From CAZNKO01 sp964573855 (GTDB lineage: Bacteria; Patescibacteriota; Patescibacteriia; UBA9934; GWF2-40-263): DNA of 27,015 nt. Numbering within the stretch: the first letter of the stretch is position 1; the number at the start of each line of letters is the position of its first letter. The notes beneath the pieces are model-generated. The model was not told the origin of the DNA. It saw nothing but the letters and a program-made list of their open reading frames with translations, and did no database searches. A program made the position numbers and the translations under genes. This document shows, one piece after another, positions 20,494 to 27,015 of this stretch. The stretch lies in the NCBI GenBank assembly GCA_964573855.1, contig CAZNKO010000009.1, positions 1-27,015 on the forward strand. Direction: 5' to 3'.

Positions 20494-20620
20494 CCCCGTC
20501 GCCCCGCCCCTTTCCAGAAAACAGACGTTTCGTCCTGCCTGGTCGAGAGACGCAGTCGACTTTGTCTCATTTCTATCAGGTCAAGAAGGATGAAACATCA
20601 GGAAAGGGGCGGGGTGCCGG
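20494..20620. repeat. Palindromic element in the S1-gene leader
   Basis: CGCCCCGCCCCTTTCC (20500-20515) faces GGAAAGGGGCGGGGTG (20601-20616), 15 of 16 pairs. Weaker symmetry continues inward (GTTTCGTCC versus GGATGAAAC). The whole element lies between the promoter and the start codon, so it is transcribed into the leader, ending ten bases before the ATG. Confidence 0.82.
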
Positions 20621-20629
20621 CCATGTCTT

Positions 20630-21766
20630 ATGTCTGTCGCTCCCATAACGTCTGAAACTCCGTCCGAGTTTCAAAAACTCCTCGAAGAGGGGCCGTATCT
20701 TCACATCCCCGCGGTCGGAGATGTCGTCAAAGGAAAAATCGTGTCTGCCAACCGCCGTGAAGTGCGGGTGGATATTGATGGGCTCGGGGTCGGCGTGATC
20801 CGCGGCCGCGAACTGTTCGCGGAGTCAAAAGAATACAATACCTTGAAGACCGATGATGCGGTGGAGGCGACCGTGATTGAACTTGAGAATGAAAATGGCG
20901 AACTGGAACTCTCGTTCCGTTTTGCCGGACAGAAGAAAGCGTGGGAAGAGTTGCGCCGTCTCTTTACCGTAGGCGAGGTTGTGGAAGTGAAGGTGCTCGA
21001 GGCAAACAAAGGAGGTCTCATTGTCCGTGTGAACAACGTGGGCGGATTTCTGCCCGTCTCCCAACTCGCTCCGGACCACTATCCGCGCGTGACCGGCGGC
21101 GACAAGAATCGCATTTTGGAAAAATTGAAGAGTTATGTGGGCGAAGCCTTCCAGGTTCGGGTGATTGACGTGAATGAAAACGATGAAAAGCTCATTGTCT
21201 CGGAAAAGGCCGTGTGGGAAGACAAACAAAAGAACGTGATCGCGCAATATAAGGTGGGTGATCAGATCGAAGGAGAGGTCACGGCGCTTGCGGATTTTGG
21301 CGCGTTCGTAAAATTCGAGGCGCTCGAAGGTTTGGTCCACATCAGCGAAATCGCTTGGCAGCGCATTGATCATCCGCGCGACATCCTGAAAGTCGGCGAA
21401 AAGGTGAAGGCGGAAATCATCGGCATTGAGGGAAGCAAAATTTTCCTCTCCATGAAAAAACTCATAAAAGACCCGTGGCAAGATGTGAGTTCCCGCTACA
21501 AAGTCGGCGATATCGTCGAGGGGACCGTTCTCAAAGTGAACCCGTTCGGGTTCTTTGTGGAGCTCGATCCTGAAATCCATGGTCTCGCCCATGTTTCCGA
21601 ACTCTCGGACAAGCCAGTAACCGACATCACCACGATCGGCAAACCGGGGGAAAAGATGAAATTCCGCATTGTTTCGATTGAACCGACCGAGCATCGTTTG
21701 GGACTCTCTCTGAAACTGAATCCTCCGGCGGAAAAACCGGAAGCGGAATCTGTCCCTAACGCCTAA
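20630..21766 (+). CDS. rpsA: S1-domain protein (ribosomal protein S1-like)
   Basis: A 378-residue protein with four S1 RNA-binding domains, beginning near residues 24 (VGDVVKGKIVSANRREVRVDI), 111 (VGEVVEVKVLEANKGGLIVRV), 195 (VGDQIEGEVTALADFGAFVKF) and 283 (VGDIVEGTVLKVNPFGFFVEL). Domains 3 and 4 show the classic FGAFV/FGFFVEL pattern. It is shorter than the six-domain proteobacterial S1 and resembles the four-domain forms of Firmicutes and related bacteria. In a genome with hardly any Shine-Dalgarno sites, S1 may matter for mRNA recruitment (inference). The transcript has a leader of about 150 nt that holds a large palindrome. The C-terminal tail is Pro/Glu-rich, and its stop codon lies within a heptamer array. 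Confidence 0.88.
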   Translation: MSVAPITSETPSEFQKLLEEGPYLHIPAVGDVVKGKIVSANRREVRVDIDGLGVGVIRGRELFAESKEYNTLKTDDAVEATVIELENENGELELSFRFAGQKKAWEELRRLFTVGEVVEVKVLEANKGGLIVRVNNVGGFLPVSQLAPDHYPRVTGGDKNRILEKLKSYVGEAFQVRVIDVNENDEKLIVSEKAVWEDKQKNVIAQYKVGDQIEGEVTALADFGAFVKFEALEGLVHISEIAWQRIDHPRDILKVGEKVKAEIIGIEGSKIFLSMKKLIKDPWQDVSSRYKVGDIVEGTVLKVNPFGFFVELDPEIHGLAHVSELSDKPVTDITTIGKPGEKMKFRIVSIEPTEHRLGLSLKLNPPAEKPEAESVPNA

Positions 21767-21788
21767 AGCCTAGAGCCTAACGCCTGCG
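21754..21788. repeat. Heptamer array GCCTAAN x5 between rpsA and ftsH
   Basis: Units CCCTAAC, GCCTAAA, GCCTAGA, GCCTAAC, GCCTGCG. It contains the rpsA stop codon (21764-21766) and its last codons, and forms most of the 31-base spacer before ftsH. Confidence 0.92.
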
Positions 21789-21797
21789 GATGACCGT

Positions 21798-23615
21798 ATG
21801 AAACCCTTATCCAAAAACATCATCATCTTTGTCGTCGCCTTGCTTCTTCTCGGCGCCCTCTTTTCGAGCTACACGCTGAAAACGGAAAAACCGGAAGAGA
21901 TCTCTGTGGGTCAGCTCGTTGAGCGCGTGCAAAAAGGGAGCGCGCGTTCGATTGAGGTAAACGGCAACGAGGTAAAGGTGATCGCGCTCGACGGATCGGT
22001 CGCCATGACGCGAAAAGAATCCGAGCAGCCGATGTCGGAGCTTCTCACAAGCTATGGGGTCACGACCGAGGAGCTCAAGGCCGCGAACATCACGATTGAG
22101 GACAAGAGCACGCGGGCCCTCCTTCTTAACATTTTCCTCTCCTCTTTCCTGCCGCTCCTCATTTTGATCCTCGTCTTCTGGTTTATGATCCGGCAGATGC
22201 AGGGGGCGAACGCGCGAGCCATGTCGTTTGGGCAGTCCGGGGCGCGGGAGGTCGCGGGCGGCAAAACCCGCGTGACGTTTAAGGACGTGGCAGGAAGCAA
22301 AGAATCGAAAGAGGAGCTCCAAGAGGTCGTAGAATTTTTGAAGAGTCCGAAAAAATTCGCGGACCTTGGGGCAAAGCTTCCCAAAGGCGTGCTTCTCATG
22401 GGCCGCCCGGGCACAGGGAAAACGCTCCTCGCACGCGCGGTCGCGGGCGAGGCGGATGTGCCGTTTTTTCACATCAGCGGATCGGAATTCGTGGAAATGT
22501 TCGTCGGTGTGGGCGCTGCGCGGGTGCGCGATCTGTTTGCCCGAGCCAAAAAAAGCGCGCCCTGTATCATTTTTATTGATGAGATTGACGCGGTCGGCCG
22601 CCAGCGCGGGGCAGGGCTTGGGGGAAGCCACGATGAACGCGAGCAAACCTTAAACCAAATCCTGGTCGAGATGGACGGCTTTGACCCAACGATCGGCGTC
22701 ATCGTGATTGCCGCGACCAACCGTCCGGACGTCTTGGACCCGGCGCTGCTCCGCCCCGGCCGCTTTGACCGCCGCGTGACCATTGACCTCCCGGACATCA
22801 GCGAGCGGCAGGCGATTTTGGAAATTCACGCAAAGAACAAACCGCTCGCGAAGGGAGTCGACCTCCGAAAAGTTGCGGAACGCACGCCGGGCTTTGCCGG
22901 TGCGGACCTCTCCAACCTCTTCAACGAGGCCGCCATCCGCGCCGTTCGGCGCGACGCGAAGGAAGTCACGCAAGAAGACATTCTGGAGTCGATCGAAAAA
23001 GTGATGCTCGGGCCCGAACGCCGAAGCATGGTGATGTCTTCGGAAGAAAAAAAGCTCACGGCCTACCATGAGGCGGGACACGCGCTCGTCGCCAAAATGC
23101 TTCCGCGTGCAGACCCGGTTCACAAAGTTTCCATCATCAGCCGCGGGGCCGCGGGCGGCTACACCCTGAAGCTCCCGACCGAAGACCGCCGTTACCATAA
23201 ACGCGCGGAATTTTTGGACGACCTCGCGGTTATGCTGGGTGGGTACGTATCCGAGCTTGAAACCTTCGGCGATGTCACGACCGGCGCCTCCGATGATCTC
23301 AAAAAATGCACGCGGCTCGCCCGCGAGATGATCACCCGCTACGGCATGAGCGACGCCTTGGGTCCCCGTACGTTCGGCGAGTCCGAGGAACTCATCTTCC
23401 TCGGCAAAGAAATCCATGAAAGCCGGAACTACTCCGAAAAAACGGCGCAGACGATTGATGAAGAGCACGCGAAGCTTGTCCATAGCGCGATGGAGAAGGC
23501 CCGTGCTATAATCCGGAAAGAAAAGGCGGCGCTGGAAAAGATCGTGGCGCATCTCCTCGAAAAAGAAACTCTGGAGCGCGACGAATTCGAAGCGCTCTTT
23601 ACTGCCACCGCATAA
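21798..23615 (+). CDS. ftsH: ATP-dependent zinc metalloprotease FtsH
   Basis: Membrane-bound AAA+ protease that degrades damaged membrane proteins and regulators. It has 605 residues. Two membrane segments (IIIFVVALLLLGALFSS, about 8-24, and LNIFLSSFLPLLILILVFWFMI, about 110-131) flank a small external domain. Walker A is GRPGTGKT (202-209), the pore motif MFVGVG (234-239), Walker B IIFIDEID (257-264), and the second region of homology ATNRPDVLDPALLRPGRFDR. The zinc site is HEAGH (424-428), with the distal acidic ligand around TTGASDDL. The common LGGRAAEE reads LGGYVSELE. It probably shares the rpsA transcript. There is no Shine-Dalgarno. Confidence 0.96.
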   Translation: MKPLSKNIIIFVVALLLLGALFSSYTLKTEKPEEISVGQLVERVQKGSARSIEVNGNEVKVIALDGSVAMTRKESEQPMSELLTSYGVTTEELKAANITIEDKSTRALLLNIFLSSFLPLLILILVFWFMIRQMQGANARAMSFGQSGAREVAGGKTRVTFKDVAGSKESKEELQEVVEFLKSPKKFADLGAKLPKGVLLMGRPGTGKTLLARAVAGEADVPFFHISGSEFVEMFVGVGAARVRDLFARAKKSAPCIIFIDEIDAVGRQRGAGLGGSHDEREQTLNQILVEMDGFDPTIGVIVIAATNRPDVLDPALLRPGRFDRRVTIDLPDISERQAILEIHAKNKPLAKGVDLRKVAERTPGFAGADLSNLFNEAAIRAVRRDAKEVTQEDILESIEKVMLGPERRSMVMSSEEKKLTAYHEAGHALVAKMLPRADPVHKVSIISRGAAGGYTLKLPTEDRRYHKRAEFLDDLAVMLGGYVSELETFGDVTTGASDDLKKCTRLAREMITRYGMSDALGPRTFGESEELIFLGKEIHESRNYSEKTAQTIDEEHAKLVHSAMEKARAIIRKEKAALEKIVAHLLEKETLERDEFEALFTATA

Positions 23616-23624
23616 AATGATCGC

Positions 23625-23747
23625 GGCCGGGTGGCATGGTGTGGGGCCCCCGGCAACGCGCACCCCGCACCTTTAGCCCTTCGACAAGCTCAGGAAATAA
23701 AGGTGCGAGGGAGCATTGACGGGGAAACACCATGCCAGGACCCGGCC
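23625..23747. repeat. Palindromic element between ftsH and a membrane-protein gene
   Basis: GGCCGGGTGGCATGGTGT (23625-23642) faces ACACCATGCC...CCCGGCC (23727-23747). An inner perfect 10-base arm pair is CGCACCTTTA (23666-23675) and TAAAGGTGCG (23698-23707). The loop contains CCTTCGACAAGCTCAGG (23678-23694), a motif I recall from interspersed repeats of many bacteria. The next gene starts ten bases after the right arm. Confidence 0.88.
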
Positions 23748-23756
23748 TAAAAAAAT

Positions 23757-24749
23757 ATGAGGAGGAACAAAACACCCGCAGCTGTTTACCGTCCTATTTT
23801 GCGTGAGGCCTGGCGCCTCACCTGGGAGCGCAAAGCGCTGTGGGTGTTTGGTATTTTTGCGGGACTGCTCTCGACCGGCGGTGTCGTCGAGATCCTGATC
23901 CGCTCCTTCCGGCAGATTGAAACGACCGGCGAGCTCCTATGGCGCCTCATGAGCGGCTCCTTTCTTGGCACGGAAACCTTCGGGCTCTACGTGCAACAGC
24001 TTCTGCTTCTGAACCCCGCGCGCGTCACGGCAACCGGCACGATTCTGATCGTCCTCGCTCTCCTCCTTCTCATTGTTGCGATCCGCTCGCAAGCCTCGCT
24101 TATCCACGGGCTCTTTTCCCATCATCACCTTTCTGTTTCTGAAACGTGGCATGGCGGACGCGGACATTTCTGGTCCGTCCTCGCCCTCACGATCCTCACC
24201 CGCCTCACTTATCTTTTGGTCGTCATCGTCACAGCCCTCCCGCTTGTCCTGTTTCTCTCCCGCTCGACTCTGGGGAACGCCCTCCTGTTCTTCGCTCTCT
24301 TTCTCGTCTTCTTTCCGCTCACGATCATCACAAGTTTTGTCTCGACACTCGCGCTTATTCATCTGGTGCGCGAAAGGTTGGGATTAATCCATGCGATCCA
24401 CGCAACGTTTCGCCTCTTCACTCGCCACCGGCTTGCCGCCTTTGAGCCCGGCTTCATTCTTTTTGTCTTGGTCAGCCTCGGCTTCTTCGTCTTCCTCTCC
24501 CTCATCCTCATATTGGCGGTCCCGTATTCCATCCTGATCACCCTTGCTCTCCTCACCTCGCTCCAAACCGTGTTCATGGTCGTCCTCGGAATCGGTGTCA
24601 TAACGCTCGGGGCTCTGTTCCTCGCCTTCACGGGCGCTGCCGTCACGTTCCAGCATGCCGCGTGGGTCGGCTTTTACCGCCGTATGACCCACCGCGTCCA
24701 GGCCGGAAAGATCCTTGCAAAGCTCGAACGTCTCTGGCAAAAAATCTAA
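23757..24749 (+). CDS. Polytopic membrane protein, unknown
   Basis: A 330-residue protein with a basic cytoplasmic start (MRRNKTPAAVYRPILREAWRLTWERKALWVFGIFAGLLS) and about six membrane segments: WVFGIFAGLLSTGGVVEIL, TILIVLALLLLIVAI, LTYLLVVIVTALPLVLFL, ALLFFALFLVFFPLTIITSFVSTLALI, FILFVLVSLGFFVFLSLILILAVPYSILITLALL, and VFMVVLGIGVITLGALFLAFTGAAV. The layout (an amphipathic start with W-x-x-T/R-K-x-L-W and paired hairpin-like helices) resembles the membrane domains of uncharacterised DUF families and of GlpQ-type phosphodiesterase membrane regions, without catalytic residues. It may have a transport or envelope role, unassigned. It starts just after a palindromic element and precedes the second pilB. 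Confidence 0.75.
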   Translation: MRRNKTPAAVYRPILREAWRLTWERKALWVFGIFAGLLSTGGVVEILIRSFRQIETTGELLWRLMSGSFLGTETFGLYVQQLLLLNPARVTATGTILIVLALLLLIVAIRSQASLIHGLFSHHHLSVSETWHGGRGHFWSVLALTILTRLTYLLVVIVTALPLVLFLSRSTLGNALLFFALFLVFFPLTIITSFVSTLALIHLVRERLGLIHAIHATFRLFTRHRLAAFEPGFILFVLVSLGFFVFLSLILILAVPYSILITLALLTSLQTVFMVVLGIGVITLGALFLAFTGAAVTFQHAAWVGFYRRMTHRVQAGKILAKLERLWQKI

Positions 24750-24762
24750 AAAAGCATACACT
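24734..24762 (+). promoter_or_regulatory. Promoter of the second pilB
   Basis: CTGGCA (24734-24739), 17 bases and TACACT (24757-24762). The leader is about 40 nt, and GGAG lies nine bases before the ATG, one of the few Shine-Dalgarno-like sites in the window. Confidence 0.55.
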
Positions 24763-24806
24763 AGGAATAATTCTGGTGTTTTATTTTGCCATCCGGAGAT
24801 ACGAAT

Positions 24807-26504
24807 ATGAGCGACGCCCCTAAAACCGCCAAACCCTCCGTCGCAGAGGCGGGGGTGAGCGAGGCGTTTGAGGAAAAAATGCAGGAGGTGCGGCTCAAGG
24901 AAAAGGAGGCCGAGGCTCAAGCCCAGGCCACAACTCTTGGCACACCCTATGTCAACCTCAAAGGCTTCCCAATCAGTCCGGAAGCGATCTCGCAGATCCC
25001 GCAAGAGGTTGCAGAAAAGCTCAGGGCGGTTTGTTTTCTCTTTACGGGTCCGGAAATCCGAGTCGCCTCTCTCAATCCCACGGATGCTGGTGCAAAGGAA
25101 CTTCTCTTTCAGCTGCAAGAACGCAACCAGGCCCATGGAGGCCTCTATAAAATTTCCGAAGAAAGTCTCCGCATCGCCCTCGCCTTTTACGAAACACTTC
25201 CGAAGCTCCGGAAAATCATCAAAGGAGTGAAGATTACTGAAGAGGAACTCTCCCGTTTCCAGGCGGAACTCAAAACCTATCCGGATATTCAACGAACGCT
25301 CGAGCGCGCCTCGATCACGGACATCATGACCGTGATCATGGCAGCCTCCCTTCAATTTGAAACAAGCGACGTCCACATCGAGGCCGAGGAGGAACGCGTC
25401 GTCGTTCGCTTCCGTGTCGACGGGGTCCTCCAAGAGGTGGCGGCACTCCCTCACGATTCTTGGAAAAAAATTATCGCCCGCATCAAACTCATTAGCGGGC
25501 TCAAAATTAACATCACGGACCGCCCGCAGGACGGTCGCTTTACCATTTTCCTCAAATCTGGTGATACGGATGTGCGTGTCTCCACCATCCCAACCTCCTG
25601 GGGCGAATCGGTCGTGATGCGCATCCTGAAACCCGGCTCGATTAGCGTCGAGTTTGCGGCTCTTGGATTCCGGCCAGCGATAGAGAAAAAACTCGTGCGC
25701 GAAATCTCGAAACCCCACGGCATGATCATCACCACGGGCCCGACCGGATCCGGAAAAACGACCACCTTGTATGCCGTACTCCGAAAACTCAACACGCCGG
25801 ACGTGAAGATCGTGACACTCGAAGATCCGATCGAATACAAACTCCAGGGCATTAACCAATCCCAAATTGATCACAGCAAACAATACACGTTCGCCTCGGG
25901 CCTCCGATCCATCCTCCGCCAGGATCCGGACATTGTCATGGTGGGAGAAATTCGCGATCTCGAAACCGCTGAAACCGCGATCAATGCGGCCTTGACCGGC
26001 CACCTCATGCTCTCGACCCTCCACACGAATGATGCCGCCGGCGCCCTCCCCCGCTTCATTTCCATGGGGGTGAAACCGTTCTTGATTGCTCCGGCGCTGA
26101 ATGCCATGATCGGACAAAGGCTCACCCGCCGCATTCACGCCGCGTGCAAGGAGGCATTCACGCCGCCAGCAGATCAGCTTGCGTCTGCAAAAAAATTGCT
26201 CTTGGATATTCCAAAAAACTCCGGCGAGACGGTGGTGCCGGAGAGTGGATGGAAGTTTTACCACGGAAAAGGATGTGCGCAATGCAACAACACGGGCTAC
26301 AAAGGCCGCGTGGGTATTTATGAAATTCTCACCATGGATGACACCCTTCGTGCCGCCCTCGACGAATCCCTCTCTGAATATAAGGTCCGGGAGCTCGCAA
26401 AAGCCCAAGGGATGATCACCATGTCGCAAGACGGCATGCTGAAAGCGCTCGACGGAGTCACGACGATTGAGGAAGTCCTGCGCGTGGCGGGAGAAGGAGT
26501 ATAA
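24807..26504 (+). CDS. pilB: Type IV pilus extension ATPase, long form
   Basis: A 565-residue GspE/PilB-family ATPase. Residues about 45-140 form an MshEN-like N-domain (TLGTPYVNLKGFPISPEAISQIPQEVAEKLRAVCF), which in some homologs binds cyclic-di-GMP. Here the ligand motif is not clear enough to claim binding. The core has TSDVHIEAEEERVVVRFRVDG, Walker A GPTGSGKTTTLYAV (from about residue 311), RQDPDIVMVGEIRDLETAE, and the His-box HLMLSTLHTNDAAGALPR. The zinc site is only half conserved: the second pair CAQC is present, but the first pair is reduced to a single Cys (HAACKEAF). The start at 24807 is chosen because of the GGAG site and the family N-terminus. No pilus partner gene is adjacent. 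Confidence 0.93.
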   Translation: MSDAPKTAKPSVAEAGVSEAFEEKMQEVRLKEKEAEAQAQATTLGTPYVNLKGFPISPEAISQIPQEVAEKLRAVCFLFTGPEIRVASLNPTDAGAKELLFQLQERNQAHGGLYKISEESLRIALAFYETLPKLRKIIKGVKITEEELSRFQAELKTYPDIQRTLERASITDIMTVIMAASLQFETSDVHIEAEEERVVVRFRVDGVLQEVAALPHDSWKKIIARIKLISGLKINITDRPQDGRFTIFLKSGDTDVRVSTIPTSWGESVVMRILKPGSISVEFAALGFRPAIEKKLVREISKPHGMIITTGPTGSGKTTTLYAVLRKLNTPDVKIVTLEDPIEYKLQGINQSQIDHSKQYTFASGLRSILRQDPDIVMVGEIRDLETAETAINAALTGHLMLSTLHTNDAAGALPRFISMGVKPFLIAPALNAMIGQRLTRRIHAACKEAFTPPADQLASAKKLLLDIPKNSGETVVPESGWKFYHGKGCAQCNNTGYKGRVGIYEILTMDDTLRAALDESLSEYKVRELAKAQGMITMSQDGMLKALDGVTTIEEVLRVAGEGV

Positions 26505-26543
26505 AAAACGCGCCACCGTCGAACGAAGTTCGATCAGTGGCGC
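26504..26543 (-). terminator. Terminator of the zinc-ribbon gene
   Basis: Minus strand GCGCCACTGATCGAAC pairs with GTTCGACGGTGGCGC (one mismatch/bulge), then GTTTTTTA. The upstream arm includes the last codons of the gene (stop 26536-26534). On the + strand there is no T-tract, so pilB is not terminated here. Confidence 0.82.
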
Positions 26544-26887
26544 AGATCTCCCGATTGATGATCCGGGACAAACAGGCGGTACATCGGGCCGTGGGAATCC
26601 TCGCTCTCCGAAACCAGGCACCGGGGACAGCCCGCCGGAAAAATGATCACCCATCCGGGCCGGAGCGCGGAGGCGAGTCTCGGAATCGTATCCTCGAACA
26701 TCTCTCGTGCTTCGCGGAGATTCATGGTGTACATCTGACCGCACGTCGGGTTTCGGCAGGTCATACGGATCTGATGCGGGTCGAGACAAGCACGGCAAAT
26801 GATCACCGGATCACTGTCGCCGTCCTCGCACAAGCAGCAGAGGAGAACTTCCCCCCGCCTCGAAAGAGCAGACTTCTGCGCGCTCAT
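26534..26887 (-). CDS. Small multi-zinc-ribbon protein, unknown
   Basis: A 117-residue protein with eight or nine cysteines in ribbon-like pairs: CCLC (about 17-20), CRAC (about 32-35), CRNPTC (about 45-50) and CPRC (about 88-91), between which lie a helix (MNLREAREMFEDTIPRLASAL) and a strand-rich part. The spacing suggests two zinc ribbons, possibly a nucleic-acid-binding or regulatory protein. No named family is recognised. The start at 26887 is fixed by a near-perfect Shine-Dalgarno (AAAGGAGGTGATA) eight bases upstream. It has its own promoter inside an inverted repeat and its own terminator, so it is a free-standing gene that is likely well translated. Confidence 0.78.
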   Translation of the reverse strand: MSAQKSALSRRGEVLLCCLCEDGDSDPVIICRACLDPHQIRMTCRNPTCGQMYTMNLREAREMFEDTIPRLASALRPGWVIIFPAGCPRCLVSESEDSHGPMYRLFVPDHQSGDLRH

Positions 26888-26890
26888 GGG

Positions 26891-26903
26891 TATCACCTCC
26901 TTT
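26891..26903 (-). promoter_or_regulatory. Near-perfect Shine-Dalgarno site
   Basis: Minus strand AAAGGAGGTGATA, complementary to the whole 3' tail of bacterial 16S rRNA (ATCACCTCCTTT), with GGAGG eight bases before the ATG. Nearly all other genes in the window lack any such site. Confidence 0.9.
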
Positions 26904-26917
26904 CACGCAGACGTGCC

Positions 26918-26946
26918 ACGTTAAACCATAAACGCCGCCCTGTCAA
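26918..26946 (-). promoter_or_regulatory. Promoter of the zinc-ribbon gene
   Basis: Minus strand TTGACA (26946-26941), 17 bases and TAACGT (26923-26918). The -35 is perfect and the -10 moderate. The -35 falls at the centre of a perfect inverted repeat. Confidence 0.58.
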
Positions 26947-26956
26947 GGGCGGCGTT
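26931..26956. repeat. Perfect inverted repeat over the -35 site
   Basis: AACGCCGCCCT (26931-26941), loop GTCA, AGGGCGGCGTT (26946-26956). It has no T-tract of note. Its position over a promoter -35 suggests an operator, or it may be a terminator of a gene beyond the window. The remaining bases to 27015 contain no supported feature. Confidence 0.8.
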
Positions 26957-27015
26957 CCTGCGTGTCAACGGGGAATGATTTTTTCCTGTTCTCCGGGGAG
27001 TGAATATTTCCGGTT

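Noticed and set aside
24384..26798. 804-codon open frame on the minus strand
   Set aside because: It is antisense to the second pilB and the membrane-protein gene, which have clear family motifs. The composition is typical of a shadow frame in GC-rich coding DNA. The same applies to the antisense frame at 1365-2750 and the one opposite gyrA.
26883..26905. 16S rRNA 3' end on the + strand (TATCACCTCCTTTCA)
   Set aside because: It is explained fully as the complement of the Shine-Dalgarno of the minus-strand gene. No rRNA sequence precedes it.
1..27015. CRISPR arrays, insertion sequences or prophage genes
   Set aside because: No regularly spaced direct repeats, transposase, integrase or phage structural genes are visible. 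The repeats seen are tandem heptamers or palindromes.

Overview
The window reads as a bacterial chromosome segment that I infer to be from a Candidate Phyla Radiation (Patescibacteria, Parcubacteria-like) organism. The inference rests on a lean set of housekeeping genes with a Gram-positive-style RNase Y, a prolyl-tRNA synthetase without the editing insertion, a type IV pilus locus, almost no Shine-Dalgarno sequences, several promoters 10-14 bases upstream of start codons, and UGA read as stop. A lineage below phylum cannot be assigned from sequence reading alone.

Layout. 1-500: hicB and a decayed hicA. 502-3680 (+): truB, rny, and an HU protein. 3721-5566 (-): proS followed by a small lipoprotein. 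5612-6391: an RNA block with tRNA-Arg(UCG), a 128-bp palindromic element, tRNA-Lys(CUU) and a structured RNA of about 364 nt that carries a segment resembling the base of the 23S rRNA L1 stalk. 6461-13443: the type IV pilus region (major-pilin-like gene, pilB, pilC, four minor prepilins including one fused to an LVIVD beta-propeller, and pilT on the opposite strand). 13589-15217 (-): rpmF, nusB, rnc. 15473-19339 (-): a metallo-beta-lactamase-fold gene, a small membrane protein, gyrA, and a doubtful small ORF. 19340-20629: a repeat-rich spacer, a coiled-coil gene and a divergent promoter. 20630-23615 (+): a four-domain S1 protein and ftsH. 23757-26504 (+): a polytopic membrane protein and a second pilB. 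26534-26887 (-): a zinc-ribbon protein with a near-perfect Shine-Dalgarno.

Two layers of non-genic structure run through the window. The first is about 14 short degenerate tandem arrays with an exact 7-base period and several unit sequences. They often include or touch stop codons and also lie inside truB and pilC. The second is a set of long (about 100-230 bp) imperfect palindromic elements with unrelated sequences, which fill many of the spacers. In truB the two occur together as an in-frame insertion beside the catalytic motif.

The genes cover RNA modification and decay (TruB, RNase Y, RNase III, NusB), translation (ProRS, L32, S1, tRNAs), DNA topology (GyrA, HU), membrane protein quality control (FtsH) and a pilus machine (two extension ATPases, one retraction ATPase, one platform protein, five prepilin-like proteins).
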